In this document: positions 1 to 8,925 of the stretch, piece by piece
Numbering within the stretch: the first letter of the stretch is position 1
Layout: every line of letters starts with the position of its first letter
Origin: a virus
Length of the DNA stretch: 38,984 bases
Virus record (IMG/VR): IMGVR_UViG_3300011128_000246
Location: 1-38,984 of that record
Strand: one strand, 5' to 3'
The notes under the pieces: model-generated
Seen by the model: the letters and a program-made list of their open reading frames with translations, nothing else
Told to the model about the DNA's origin: nothing
Database searches by the model: none
Program-made: the position numbers and the translations under genes

Positions 1-113
1 ATGTTGGCGCGCCTGTCCTCAACGGGCGGTGCTTCTGGCGTTTCAATTATTTCGGGGGTGTCTACTACCTCGGTAGTTTCGACAGACTCAAGCTGTTGTG
101 CTTCTTCTGACAT
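1..113 (-). CDS. Scaffold protein, N-terminal part (gene continues at 38984)
   Basis: This is the 5' part of the scaffold gene cut by the window end. The ATG at 113 follows a GGAG ribosome site 7 bases upstream. It encodes an acidic, Pro/Glu/Thr-rich N-terminus beginning MSEEAQQLESVETTEVV. The frame leaves base 1 after two bases of a codon and resumes exactly at base 38984, reading on into AAAFDRPRDEAGRFA. An Arg-Asp-Glu-x-Gly-Arg-Phe motif of this kind is common near the N-terminus of phage scaffold proteins. The joined gene is 996 bases, 331 aa. It lies between the portal group and the major capsid gene, the usual scaffold position. A terminator-like hairpin sits just upstream. Confidence 0.85.
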   Translation of the reverse strand, partial: MSEEAQQLESVETTEVVDTPEIIETPEAPPVEDRRAN

Positions 114-125
114 ATAAGCTCCATC

Positions 126-146
126 AAAAAAGGCCCCGAAGGGCCT
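126..146 (-). terminator. Rho-independent terminator upstream of scaffold gene
   Basis: On the minus strand a 6-bp stem AGGCCC/GGGCCT with a 4-base loop is followed by six T residues. It lies between the 188-484 gene and the scaffold ATG at 113. The scaffold ribosome site comes directly after the T-run, so transcription reaching scaffold and capsid must read through it or start nearby. The same hairpin read on the plus strand has only three T residues. Confidence 0.8.
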
Positions 147-187
147 TTGTGGGAATTACCGACGCATCACGCGCAGGCTTGAATTAG

Positions 188-484
188 TTAGTGTCCTCTG
201 CCGTTAATCACTTCGGCGATATCACGCTTGCGGCGCTCTCTGTCCAGTTGCGGCGTATCGCGGTAATTCATCATGTGATTAACTTCGTTACCGACCTCAA
301 TCAATCGGTGCTCGCGCAAGTGTTCTCTATGCGTGGAACGTGAGCCAATCATTTCGCCTGTCTGCATGGATTGATATGGATCGATGTCGCTGAATACCGC
401 ATGGTGGCGTTGGGCCGGTGGGCGGTATTCTTCTGCTGGGACAAGCTTGTTCGTTTTGGGGCATTGGATATAGCGCGTCCTCAC
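188..484 (-). CDS. Conserved small podovirus head-module protein
   Basis: 98 aa. It starts with GTG at 484, whose GTGA overlaps the portal stop, so translation is probably coupled. From memory, proteins of this pattern are common between portal and scaffold in short-tailed phages: an N-terminal CPKTNKLVPAEEY stretch, then a GEMIGSRSTHREHLREH segment and EVGNE. The role is unknown. Two Cys/His-bearing stretches suggest a small folded domain, but no intact zinc motif is visible. A terminator follows the gene, so it ends the terminase-portal subgroup. Confidence 0.75.
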   Translation of the reverse strand: MRTRYIQCPKTNKLVPAEEYRPPAQRHHAVFSDIDPYQSMQTGEMIGSRSTHREHLREHRLIEVGNEVNHMMNYRDTPQLDRERRKRDIAEVINGRGH

Positions 485-2739
485 TGCAACGTTTCTCCAT
501 CAAAGCCTTCAATCTGCACGCCTTCCACTCGGCCATTAGCTCCGCGTATCGGTGTCCGTTTGGCTGTGGCATAGCGCATCAATAACTGTTGCGTGGCTTG
601 CACGCCATCACTGAGTTGGGCAATCTCTTGCGCCTGCTGTTCTCGCACTGTGGTGATGGCTTCGGCCATTTGTGTTAATGCCTGGCCGACCTGTTGAGAG
701 AATTGGTCCAGTGCGCCCATATGCTCGCCGATACCTCCGGCAACATCCTGCAACCCTTTAGCTTTAAACGCCTCAACCTCTTTCGCCATTTGCTGCCCTT
801 GCTTGTCGGCGGCGGATTTCATTTGGATCATCTTTTCAGCGGCTTGCTTCTCTAGGCCGAATTTCGTTTTCTCAACATCTAGCGCTTGCTTTTCTGCGGT
901 AAGCTTCTGGCCAGCTTCGTCGATCTGAATTTTCTCTTGCTGCATCTGCTGGCCTTGCTCTTGCAGCATCATTTGCTGTTCTTGTATCTCCTGCTGCGCT
1001 TGCTGGACCTCTACGGGCATTTCAACCTGTTTACTCATAGAAGCTTTAAGTTGGTCGAAAGCGCCTTCCACATCACGCCCCGCTTTAAACCCTCGCACGC
1101 CGAAGTTAAGCAATTCCAAAAGGAACGGCTTCATCTGCGGTGCGGTTTGGGCCAGTGGCAACGCTTGCTCTAAGAATCCACCGGCAGCGGTTAAGAATTC
1201 CACCCTGCCACGTTTCTGTTCCTCGACATCAATCTCTACCATCGAATCCGAATTAACCTCGATGCGGAATTGCCGCAGCGGGTTTGATTTCAGTAACTCG
1301 ATAGCAGGCTGCGCATACTCTGCGTCAAGTGTGTTCTCTATGCCGGACATCATCAGCAGTGTTTTTGGCTGGTAATGTTTCGCCATGATCTCGGCTTTCA
1401 GTCTCAACAAGTCAGATGAGAACCGCGCCATATCGTTTTGCGTCATCTGGATGCGCAGGCTGGCGAACTGTGACTTGATTTGCTGGGCTGTGGCCGTCTC
1501 AGAGGCTTGTGATGCGCCTCGGACAATATCGGCTAATCCCGTGATCTCGTAAATCGTTTGCTTGATGCTGTCACGAGCCACATACAACTCACGCAGAGCG
1601 GTAATAATCTCCGCTAAAGGCATCCAATCGATAACGCCCTTAAGTCCGCCTTTCTCGCTAAATGCGGTGAAGTTCTCGACCGGAATTAATCGGTTGTCTA
1701 CGTTCTCGCTGAGTAGCTGCTGAACGCCTTTCTGCGTGGCGTCATACACGCCCGCTGCCTTGACAGCCTTGGTCAGCATGTCAATTCGAGCGGTAACCCT
1801 GTCCAGTTCGTCAGCTTGGTCCTGATACTGAGTAAAATCAGGAACCGGGATCAGATTGTCTGTCGTTATGGTGGCAAACAGCGGGCGGGGGCAAGGGAAA
1901 AAATCTTGCAAGCCTAAAGGGTCATCTTTTACGTCTAATGCCGTATCGTGATCAGGGCATATCCAATAGACCTTTTTATCAGTCTTGCACCAGATCTCCA
2001 TCACAAGCGCTTTCTCTAACTCCTCGCCTTCTTTCGATACCTCCTTGCGATTGCCTTCATTCTCTCGATCTTTCAGCGCCTGCGGTTTATAAGCCAGCGG
2101 GACATTCTTCGCCGCATCCTCGCCAAAGCGCTCTATTAATTCTGCTTTAGTGAGATAAGCATCACGCGACACCCAGCGCACTTCCTCCCATGTGCGGGCA
2201 GGAGAATGCAGCATGTCCTTATAGTGGACGTAATCGCATGGCGCGCACTCGTAATCGATTTCCTCCGATGTCTCGACATCATCTGTAAGCATGGGGGATT
2301 GCATCATGTGTGGTTCGTAGCGCACCCATGATGTGCCTCGACCGCCGAGCAGCCTGTCTTGTAGTGAATTTCTTAGGGCATTATCGAAATCGTGATAATT
2401 CTCGACTTCGTACTCCAGCGCGCGTTCGAGAATAGATGCTGCGGTGCGGCTTACCGGGTCTTCATCGTTCTGTCTGCGTGTTACTTCGGGCTTTGGGATC
2501 TTCGCGTAAATGGCCGGAGTCAACGTCTGGACATTCGACCACAAGATATTGAACTTCCGCGTGCCAGTGTCTGATGTTTTACGCTCGTCTCGGTAACGCT
2601 TGACTACCTTATCCGAGCGCTTAATCCAGTCCTTGAACTCATCTTCGGCCAGCTTGCGCTCCAGCGACCACCGCTTGTGGAGATCTCGCGACTCCTTAAG
2701 CGCTGAGCTAGATTCTGGTGCTTGTTGGTTGGGTTGCAT
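481..2739 (-). CDS. Portal protein
   Basis: 752 aa, the size of P22-like or podovirus portals (700-750 aa). It forms the dodecameric ring at the capsid vertex through which DNA enters and leaves. The N-terminal half has the charged helical and mixed alpha/beta character of the portal clip and stem. Residues about 570-660 are a Gln/Glu/Lys-rich coiled coil with runs such as QQAQQEIQEQQMMLQ, consistent with the helical barrel of long portals. The ATG at 2739 overlaps the end of the large terminase gene, and the position directly after terminase supports the call. The C-terminal 60 residues look like a flexible tail. Confidence 0.9.
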   Translation of the reverse strand: MQPNQQAPESSSALKESRDLHKRWSLERKLAEDEFKDWIKRSDKVVKRYRDERKTSDTGTRKFNILWSNVQTLTPAIYAKIPKPEVTRRQNDEDPVSRTAASILERALEYEVENYHDFDNALRNSLQDRLLGGRGTSWVRYEPHMMQSPMLTDDVETSEEIDYECAPCDYVHYKDMLHSPARTWEEVRWVSRDAYLTKAELIERFGEDAAKNVPLAYKPQALKDRENEGNRKEVSKEGEELEKALVMEIWCKTDKKVYWICPDHDTALDVKDDPLGLQDFFPCPRPLFATITTDNLIPVPDFTQYQDQADELDRVTARIDMLTKAVKAAGVYDATQKGVQQLLSENVDNRLIPVENFTAFSEKGGLKGVIDWMPLAEIITALRELYVARDSIKQTIYEITGLADIVRGASQASETATAQQIKSQFASLRIQMTQNDMARFSSDLLRLKAEIMAKHYQPKTLLMMSGIENTLDAEYAQPAIELLKSNPLRQFRIEVNSDSMVEIDVEEQKRGRVEFLTAAGGFLEQALPLAQTAPQMKPFLLELLNFGVRGFKAGRDVEGAFDQLKASMSKQVEMPVEVQQAQQEIQEQQMMLQEQGQQMQQEKIQIDEAGQKLTAEKQALDVEKTKFGLEKQAAEKMIQMKSAADKQGQQMAKEVEAFKAKGLQDVAGGIGEHMGALDQFSQQVGQALTQMAEAITTVREQQAQEIAQLSDGVQATQQLLMRYATAKRTPIRGANGRVEGVQIEGFDGETLQ

Positions 2740-4060
2740 GATCTTGCCAAAGTGTTTCTAAAGTGACCGGCTCATCTAAGTGCGCGGCTAATCGCTCAGC
2801 TTCCGTCTGTGTTGGCGATGGCGCTTGCTGCTCTGTTGCAATCTGGCAACCGTAAGCGAACGCGTCGCCTGGATGACTAGCCCAGTTATGCAAAGGTTCT
2901 CGTGAAAAAACGCCTGATTCTTCGTTGTATTCAAATTCCCATGCGTTCAGGCCATCTATGCCTAGCTCGCATCGGGTCTTGTTGAATTCAATCCGGCCTA
3001 CTACATCGCGCGCTGCTGCGATCTGGTCAGGCTTCTTGGATGGCGGCGTAATAGCCATATGGCCCCCGCCAAAATGGCCAATAAAACGCTCTACGCTCGA
3101 ATGCTTGCTTTGAAACGTCTTAGCCTTCGCGTCGGTCGGCAGCCATATCTTGCTGAAATCTTTTATGCCGTGACTCTTAAGCTTTTTTTCAATGCGAGGA
3201 ATCCAGTCGTTAGCGTCTAAGCCTCTGTCCTCGTCGTAATCAAAAACCTTAAATCCGCCCATAACAGGCTGCCAAAACCACCACGACGCAGTGTCTCTAA
3301 ACCCAATGTCGCTCGATATAAATACCGGCGCACCATCCGGGTCGTAATGCACGCCGTCATGGATGCGGCCTTCTCTCTCGGCCCTGGCCATCCACTTAGC
3401 GAGGACCGTACCTTCGCCAATCCGATAGCCACCGTTCCAGACGTGCTCTGCCCCTTCGGGGTCTACCGCGAAGTCATGCGCAATTTCATCCTTAAGGACA
3501 TCAGGCAGCCAAGGGTTATCGCTGTAATTGACACTGACTGATACCGCGTTAGGTGGTGGGTTCTTGCGAAAGAACATATCCACAGGGTCAGTTTTGTATC
3601 GAGGATTCCAGCTAAACCACAGCTCAGAATCATCTGCGCGCATCGTTGGCCTAAGCAGCTTGAGGCTCAGGGCTGACAGCGTCTGCGCTTCCTCTACCCA
3701 GGCTACGTTGTAATTCTCAAGCGACTTAATATTTTCAGCGTTGTACGACTGCATCCCGCGAAAGGTGATCAGCCCGCCATTCTCGGTTTCACGTATCTCA
3801 CTTGCTGTAATGTCGAAGCGATGCGATAAGCCGAGTTTTTTAATCTTATCGACGAGCAGCTGACGGACAGAATCCCTGATGCTGTTCTGTACTTCTCGAA
3901 TACAGACGATGCGGGCCGGACCTGCAATACACCGCTTGATGACCCGCTCGGCAAAGAAGTGTGATTTTGCCCCGCCTCGACCGCCGTACGCCCCCTTGTA
4001 ACGCATCGGCACCAGCAGTGGTGCCAGTTTACGAGGGCATTTAATCTTTAGGGTCGACAA
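2708..4060 (-). CDS. terL: Terminase large subunit, PBSX/Terminase_3 type
   Basis: 450 aa; ATPase and nuclease of the DNA packaging motor. A Walker A-like loop is seen at residues 23-34 (GAYGGRGGAKSH), Walker B at 119-126 (VAWVEEAQ) and a coupling motif near 147-153 (LWFSWNP). Candidate metal-binding nuclease Asp residues are D251 (SSDIGFRD), D310 (LPTDAKAK) and D399 (HPGDAF). The TTG start at 4060 is chosen because GAGGAAG lies about 5 bases upstream; the first in-frame ATG would begin only a few residues before Walker A. The gene overlaps the small subunit by 20 bases. The packaging strategy (headful or cos) cannot be read from the sequence. Confidence 0.95.
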   Translation of the reverse strand: MSTLKIKCPRKLAPLLVPMRYKGAYGGRGGAKSHFFAERVIKRCIAGPARIVCIREVQNSIRDSVRQLLVDKIKKLGLSHRFDITASEIRETENGGLITFRGMQSYNAENIKSLENYNVAWVEEAQTLSALSLKLLRPTMRADDSELWFSWNPRYKTDPVDMFFRKNPPPNAVSVSVNYSDNPWLPDVLKDEIAHDFAVDPEGAEHVWNGGYRIGEGTVLAKWMARAEREGRIHDGVHYDPDGAPVFISSDIGFRDTASWWFWQPVMGGFKVFDYDEDRGLDANDWIPRIEKKLKSHGIKDFSKIWLPTDAKAKTFQSKHSSVERFIGHFGGGHMAITPPSKKPDQIAAARDVVGRIEFNKTRCELGIDGLNAWEFEYNEESGVFSREPLHNWASHPGDAFAYGCQIATEQQAPSPTQTEAERLAAHLDEPVTLETLWQDHATQPTSTRI

Positions 4061-4331
4061 TCACTTCCTCGATACGCGTAATACGCAATGGGTTATCTTC
4101 ATCACCGCTGAGCGTGACGCTTTGTGCGGCCTTCCCTTCCAGCCTGTCGCCAATCTCTTTCAGGGCCGGGATCTCGCCTTCAACCGCTTTACTCCATAAG
4201 GCCATCGCAGCCTTATCGATCATGGTCGTTCCTTGCGGTAAATCCTTATCCGCTCGCAACGCGCACTTGCGTATCGCGTCAGTCCAGACTTTTGCTTTTT
4301 TTGCGTTTTGGTTGCCTGTTGGAGCGCCCAT
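4041..4331 (-). CDS. Terminase small subunit-like protein
   Basis: 96 aa with an N-terminal GAPTGNQNAKKAKVW stretch, a helical middle, and a C-terminal segment EIGDRLEGKAAQSV. This pattern is common in short phage proteins encoded just before the large terminase and is taken as the DNA-recognition subunit. The ATG at 4331 follows a GAG-type ribosome site. The gene overlaps terL by 20 bases. The family is assigned from pattern and position; the protein is shorter than classical TerS (about 150 aa) and may contain only the DNA-binding and oligomerisation core. Confidence 0.75.
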   Translation of the reverse strand: MGAPTGNQNAKKAKVWTDAIRKCALRADKDLPQGTTMIDKAAMALWSKAVEGEIPALKEIGDRLEGKAAQSVTLSGDEDNPLRITRIEEVIVDPKD

Positions 4332-4401
4332 TAACTCAACTCTAAGTATTTAGTTTATTTAAAGATTGACGGGGTGAAACGGGACATCTTTACTCCGCCC
4401 T

Positions 4402-6171
4402 TCATGCGGCTTTTGCTTTAGCCATATCAACACCAGCGGGGACCACTCTTGCTGGAATTGCTGCGGCAGTCCCGCCACCGTAATATTCATATCCACCCAT
4501 TGAAGGAGGGACGCAGAATCTCAACCCATCCTCACCATGAGGCGGTTCGCCAGTCCACCATTCAATACCCGCCCCGATACACGGCGAGCCACCATTTAGC
4601 CGGTAGTCATCATTTGCCGCGTCTCTGAATAGCGGGTCTGCATCAAAGCCGTTCGTGTTTGTGGCATTACCGCCTAAATCTAAATCGTTATCGAACAGGC
4701 AGTTGTAATCCGTGTTAGTCGTTCCGGCACTGGCGCTCACATGCAACGCTGCGGTGACGTTCCAACCTGAGACAATATTGTTGTAAGCGTAATTCGTGCC
4801 TGGCGAGCCTATCGTGGTGTCAGTGAACTCAATACCCTGGCCTTTATTCCCATTCCCAACAACGGTGTTTTGGCATACCGTGCAACCATTGGCCGTGGTG
4901 ATCCCACCTTGCGCAACAGTCGTATCAAGCGCAACCCGAGCCAGCACGTTCCCAATCGCCTCGCCGTTCTTGCCTGAATAGTTCGCCCAGTAAATGCCTG
5001 CATTGTAGGTGTCTAATATTTTGTTTCGGTACGCAACTACGTCGGTGGTATAGCTGGACGTGTAGTTTCCACCTGAATCACCACCAATGCCAATGCCGTC
5101 CGCGTCAGTGCTTTCTGCGGTGACTTTCGTTGTCTGGATATGGTTATCCGATACCTCGATGTTCAGTGCGGTAATCGCGCCCTTGTTCGGTTTAAGGTCG
5201 CTGACGCCAATGCCATTCGCGCCTGACCCAGCTAAATGACAGTGAGACACTTTCGAGCCAGTGGGTAGTGAGGCATGCGCGTCCTCCATACGTAGCTCGA
5301 TCAATGAACCAATATGAAGCCCATCGCCGCGCGTAAGGTCTTGTGTATTGGTTACCGTAATGCCGTGAACCTGAACCGGCGTGTTCGAGATAACCGCCGA
5401 GCCGCGATCGATGCCGCCGTTGTCTTGGTTCTGGAACCGACCGCCGCTGATATTCCATGAGCGGGAATTCGTGCAGCCCGTCCCGAACAAGACCGCCTTA
5501 GCGCAGTCGGTTGACGTGATGTTGTAAGCGCGGCAGTTCTCCGCGTCCGTGAAATGTATAGCCGCGTCGTCTAAGTCAGCATTAGAAACAAACTGGTTGC
5601 AGTAACGTACAGACAGATCACGCACGTCGATGTAATCGTAGCCATCAATCACAAGCAGCTTGTTATTGTGGACGATTAATATCTCTGACCATTCAGTAGC
5701 CGGGTTCTGCGTGCAGTAAACGTCGAGGTTGTTGCTACCCCATGTCCACTCGCCTAATGTGTCTGGTGTGCCGTCACGATCTCCACCCTTGCCGTCGTAA
5801 TAAATAGCGCGCGGGTAGGTGTTAAAAAAGCTTGATAGATCTGTTCGCCAAACGTTGCCACCTTGATCGGTCCAATCGCCGGTTGTCTGCACGATATCGC
5901 TGGTAAAGCCGGTTAGTGAGCCAGGGTCGGGCGCATAGTCGCCTCGGATCGTGATGGGTGAGCCAGCAGCACCAGATGCGCCGATAGTGCCGATAACCGC
6001 ATTATGCGTAGACGCGGACACATGCGCGCCACAAACCCATAAGGTATCGCCAGCTACAATGCCGCCACTGCCCCACGTAATATCGCCGAAGCCATCCCAC
6101 GCGGTTGCGTAGCTAGTGCCGTCCTCGGCACCGTAGCTGCCGCCTGATGGCCTTACATACCAATCAGCCAT
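4402..6171 (-). CDS. Right-handed beta-helix protein, possible tailspike or depolymerase
   Basis: 589 aa from the ATG at 6171, which shares one base with the upstream TAA stop (TAATG), so it is translationally coupled. After an N-terminal segment of about 110 residues rich in Gly and Trp, residues about 180-510 show the short repeating Asn/Asp/Gly/Ile/Val turns of a parallel beta-helix (pectate-lyase-like), for example ITVTNTQDLTRGDGLHIGS and SDNHIQTT. Such folds are common in virion carbohydrate-binding or depolymerising spikes. It lies between lysis and terminase genes, not in the tail block, so a virion role is inferred. Catalytic residues cannot be assigned. A bacterial-type surface lyase would also fit. 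Confidence 0.8.
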   Translation of the reverse strand: MADWYVRPSGGSYGAEDGTSYATAWDGFGDITWGSGGIVAGDTLWVCGAHVSASTHNAVIGTIGASGAAGSPITIRGDYAPDPGSLTGFTSDIVQTTGDWTDQGGNVWRTDLSSFFNTYPRAIYYDGKGGDRDGTPDTLGEWTWGSNNLDVYCTQNPATEWSEILIVHNNKLLVIDGYDYIDVRDLSVRYCNQFVSNADLDDAAIHFTDAENCRAYNITSTDCAKAVLFGTGCTNSRSWNISGGRFQNQDNGGIDRGSAVISNTPVQVHGITVTNTQDLTRGDGLHIGSLIELRMEDAHASLPTGSKVSHCHLAGSGANGIGVSDLKPNKGAITALNIEVSDNHIQTTKVTAESTDADGIGIGGDSGGNYTSSYTTDVVAYRNKILDTYNAGIYWANYSGKNGEAIGNVLARVALDTTVAQGGITTANGCTVCQNTVVGNGNKGQGIEFTDTTIGSPGTNYAYNNIVSGWNVTAALHVSASAGTTNTDYNCLFDNDLDLGGNATNTNGFDADPLFRDAANDDYRLNGGSPCIGAGIEWWTGEPPHGEDGLRFCVPPSMGGYEYYGGGTAAAIPARVVPAGVDMAKAKAA

Positions 6172-6449
6172 TAGGTCGCCATAACCAGAGTTACAGTGCC
6201 GGATGTGTAGGCAGTCACATTGCCTCGCATATAGGGCCAAGGCTCCAACGTGCTATAGCCTTCCGAGGCTGTCGATGTACGCAACGTAACCACGGTTGAG
6301 AAATCCTCAAACATGCTCGCCTCCAACACGCACGTTGCGGTGTCTGTAATCACCACTTGGAATGCGCGGGTGAGTTCAGATGAACTAAACGCGGCCCCCG
6401 CGCCAGTCGCGCTCACGCTGTTCAACATTGTTTGTGTCATTCCATTCAT
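6171..6449 (-). CDS. Small virion-module protein of unknown function
   Basis: 92 aa, rich in Thr, Ser, Ala and Val, predicted mostly beta strand, without membrane segment or cysteine motif. The ATG at 6449 follows an AGGAT ribosome site; ATG 6440 is an alternative. It overlaps the beta-helix gene by one base and follows the Trp-repeat gene. I do not recognise the family. The context suggests a small virion or decoration component. Confidence 0.65.
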   Translation of the reverse strand: MNGMTQTMLNSVSATGAGAAFSSSELTRAFQVVITDTATCVLEASMFEDFSTVVTLRTSTASEGYSTLEPWPYMRGNVTAYTSGTVTLVMAT

Positions 6450-6452
6450 GAT

Positions 6453-6881
6453 TTATCCTGCCGCCATCAACAAGACGGCGGTATCGTTTTCTTCATCGAT
6501 AAATTGCTGATGCAGCGCTGCAAGCTGTTCAATCTTGTCAACGCTGCGTGATAAGTCTTTGAGTCGCTTTTTAGCGACCTGTACCGCTTCTGTCGGGCGT
6601 TTTGGCGCGAAGTCTTTGACAACTTCTGCCGCCTCCTCTTGGATGTCCTGAGGGGCGTCATTCAGCCCCAGGATGATGTTTTCTAAGAATTCTCGACGCT
6701 GCTCGGCAGACTTCCTGCGCCAATCAACCGAATCGACATATTTGCGTTTCTTCTCCGGCCAAATACCGCCGCGAGAAATATCGACGACCTGCGCCGCTTC
6801 ACCTTCCCGCCAAACACCATCAGCCCATACCGATTCAGCCCATACGCCAGACTTCCAAACGCCATCTACTGATAGGCTCAT
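6453..6881 (-). CDS. Trp-repeat protein with helical C-terminus
   Basis: 142 aa. Residues 6-27 hold five short Gly/Ser-Val-Trp units (DGVW, SGVW, ESVW, DGVW, then GIW further on), a pattern seen at the ends of phage structural proteins. Residues about 45-130 are highly charged and helical, likely a coiled coil. The ATG at 6881 overlaps the upstream stop (ATGA). The function is unknown; the Trp repeats could form a small beta-strand anchor to neighbouring virion proteins. Confidence 0.7.
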   Translation of the reverse strand: MSLSVDGVWKSGVWAESVWADGVWREGEAAQVVDISRGGIWPEKKRKYVDSVDWRRKSAEQRREFLENIILGLNDAPQDIQEEAAEVVKDFAPKRPTEAVQVAKKRLKDLSRSVDKIEQLAALHQQFIDEENDTAVLLMAAG

Positions 6882-7642
6882 ACATCAAACGGCGTCCCGC
6901 TGCCGTCGCCTGTCAGAGTTACGCCATTAATTGATTGCATGTTGGCGTCTAATTCGTTGGCTTTAGTGAAAGTCAGTTCGTCAGTCTTGGCCTTGATCGC
7001 GGCAACTTGAGTGCTGTTGCTGTCTATCTCTGTGCGAACATCAGCAGCAGAATGCGTACTAAACCCTGTCGCCGTGGCTGAGGCTGCAAATTGTGTATCC
7101 ATGTTGGCCGAAGCAAGGCCGACAGCAGTACGTATGCCTGCGGCGTCTAAGTCGTTCAACGCAGCTAATCCAGCATCAAGCTCTGCTTTCGTTGGGCCGT
7201 CATAATCAGCTAAGGCCGTATCAGCTTGCGCATTAATGTCGCCCAATGCTGTAGCGTTCCAGCTTGCAGTGCCGTCTGATTTGGGTACTTTGGCGAGTTC
7301 TGCAGCGGTCGAAAGTGAGGTCAATCCAGAACCAGTTGCACCAATCCGATCGAAACTATCGCCCGTCTGCGGGAATGTCGTGTAAATCTGAACCGTTGTA
7401 GGGATAGCGCCCGAACCGGTGAATGTATAAGCCACCAAGTCGTAATTAGTCTCGGCCTGCGCAGGGGCATAAGTGTGATAACCGTTGCCCTCATGCGTAC
7501 ATGCGCCACTGCCTACACTGCCAGTTGCTTGCGTGCCAGCGTCGCCCGTTACCGAGACTGTCACAGCGCCGGTAAAGGCCGAGCCGTCACTTGCAGTGAT
7601 TAACTGAGCGCCGACCGCCTGGCCTGAAACATTCTTTTTCAC
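6878..7642 (-). CDS. Virion-module protein: beta-domain N-terminus, helical C-terminus
   Basis: 254 aa with a GTG start overlapping the upstream stop. Residues 1-95 are Thr/Gly/Val-rich and look like an Ig-like or carbohydrate-binding beta domain. Residues about 100-230 are Ala/Asp/Thr-rich helical repeats with heptad character (ELDAGLAALNDLDAAG, SNSTQVAAIKAKTDEL). The last 25 residues return to Gly/Thr-rich sequence (INGVTLTGDGSGTPF). This architecture is frequent in marine and environmental phages beside LamG and Trp-repeat proteins. A fibre-like or baseplate-associated role is inferred; no named family is claimed. Confidence 0.7.
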   Translation of the reverse strand: MKKNVSGQAVGAQLITASDGSAFTGAVTVSVTGDAGTQATGSVGSGACTHEGNGYHTYAPAQAETNYDLVAYTFTGSGAIPTTVQIYTTFPQTGDSFDRIGATGSGLTSLSTAAELAKVPKSDGTASWNATALGDINAQADTALADYDGPTKAELDAGLAALNDLDAAGIRTAVGLASANMDTQFAASATATGFSTHSAADVRTEIDSNSTQVAAIKAKTDELTFTKANELDANMQSINGVTLTGDGSGTPFDV

Positions 7643-8412
7643 GCTGCTATACCGCCGCTAATCGTTGTGGTGGCATTAACTGCCCATGCTGGCTGAAATC
7701 CACTTGGGGCCGCTGCCTCACCTGGCAATACAAGTGGCGCATTGCGAGACAGCAGGCGGTACGGGCTCTCGCTGACGTAAATCGCTTCTTCATCTGACAG
7801 TGCTCGATCAAACACACCAACGCTGAACAGTTCGCCTTCAAACGGCAATGCATAGCCATCGAAATTCGATATTGTGAAAGTGCCTGTAGATGCAGATCCA
7901 ACGCCTACCCCCAAGTAGACGCCATTGCGAAAAAACCGTATCGGATTAACGCCGTCGTGAGTTACAAGATAACAATGCCGCATATTAATCGGCGATGTAT
8001 GAACCACCCCGCGAAAAAAAACGCTATCACGATGGAAAAAGCTCCCGCCACTTTGGAGAAACCCATATTGCGACGACCCATTCGACAGTAAAATGTCGCC
8101 GCCAGGATCGGCAATGAAATCCGCAAAAAACGAGTAAGCCGTGCCGGTGGTGTACGAAGTAGATAGATTTATCCCGGCACTCGTGGTGCCATCCATATAC
8201 CAGCTATCACCGCGAAAGGCGGTCCCGCTTTCGGTAGCTAGCGAATAATCTAAATCTCCAACAACTGGGGTTTGATCTTTGACGCCAAACGCCCACATCA
8301 CTGCCAGATCGTTTGCACACGGATGCGACCGATTAAGCGTGTATTCGCCACACGCAGACGCTAACCCGTAAGGGCCGGGTAACTGCCGACGGATGACCAG
8401 CTCACCAGCCAT
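7639..8412 (-). CDS. LamG/concanavalin-like lectin-fold protein
   Basis: 257 aa. Residues about 45-215 match the LamG-like jelly-roll pattern: GTTSAGINLSTSY, then FFADFIADPGGDILLSNGSS, a HDGVNPIRFFRNGVYLG strand pair and FDGYALPFEGELFSVGVFD followed by RALSDEEA. The last motif is typical of the final strands and helix of LamG_3-type domains. Such domains bind sugars or mediate virion contacts. The ATG shares a base with the upstream TAA. It belongs to a tight six-gene block (9231 to 4402) of beta-rich proteins, so a receptor or decoration role is likely. Confidence 0.8.
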   Translation of the reverse strand: MAGELVIRRQLPGPYGLASACGEYTLNRSHPCANDLAVMWAFGVKDQTPVVGDLDYSLATESGTAFRGDSWYMDGTTSAGINLSTSYTTGTAYSFFADFIADPGGDILLSNGSSQYGFLQSGGSFFHRDSVFFRGVVHTSPINMRHCYLVTHDGVNPIRFFRNGVYLGVGVGSASTGTFTISNFDGYALPFEGELFSVGVFDRALSDEEAIYVSESPYRLLSRNAPLVLPGEAAAPSGFQPAWAVNATTTISGGIAA

Positions 8413-8924
8413 TACGCGGACGTGTACTCAATGCCGTTATAACTGAACAGACCAGATTGTGAGCCCGCTAATGCGCCATTGTGATTGTGCGCCAGATATA
8501 GCCCCCAGAACTTCGGCATGGTGCCGCCGAAATGCGAAGCCACGCTAAAGGGCTGTATCCAATATTTAAGATTAGCCGTCGCGACAGTTACTCGCGGTGA
8601 GGCCACCAGTCTTAAGCTTCGCAACACAGAAACATGACTTAGTGTTTCAGCAGAGTCCGTGCCGTCTAGAACATCAATCGCTGTTGTCGCGAGGCTGGTG
8701 TCAGCACCCCACAGCCACAAGCCGATATATTGGCCAACTGTTGGCGCTGTGCTGGCATGTCCGTTGATGCCTTCAACGTTAACAATGCAGTCGATATACA
8801 GATTGGTCGTGTTATCAATCTGCGTGCTCTCGCGTCCGGCAACGAATGTAGACGACGTGCCGAGGCTTGAAATATCAAACGTTATCGGCGTGTTGGACGA
8901 ATAAGCGATATTGCTTGTTGCCAT
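8412..8924 (-). CDS. Beta-rich virion-module protein
   Basis: 170 aa with ATG at 8924 and an AGGCG ribosome site 7 bases upstream. It is composed of beta strands and Gly/Ser/Thr turns, with an aromatic C-terminus (FWGLYLAHNHNGALAGS). No signal peptide or membrane segment is seen. From memory, similar proteins of about 170 aa occur next to LamG-like genes in phages of marine Proteobacteria. The function is unknown; position in the block suggests a structural role. Confidence 0.7.
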   Translation of the reverse strand: MATSNIAYSSNTPITFDISSLGTSSTFVAGRESTQIDNTTNLYIDCIVNVEGINGHASTAPTVGQYIGLWLWGADTSLATTAIDVLDGTDSAETLSHVSVLRSLRLVASPRVTVATANLKYWIQPFSVASHFGGTMPKFWGLYLAHNHNGALAGSQSGLFSYNGIEYTSA

Positions 8925-8925
8925 G

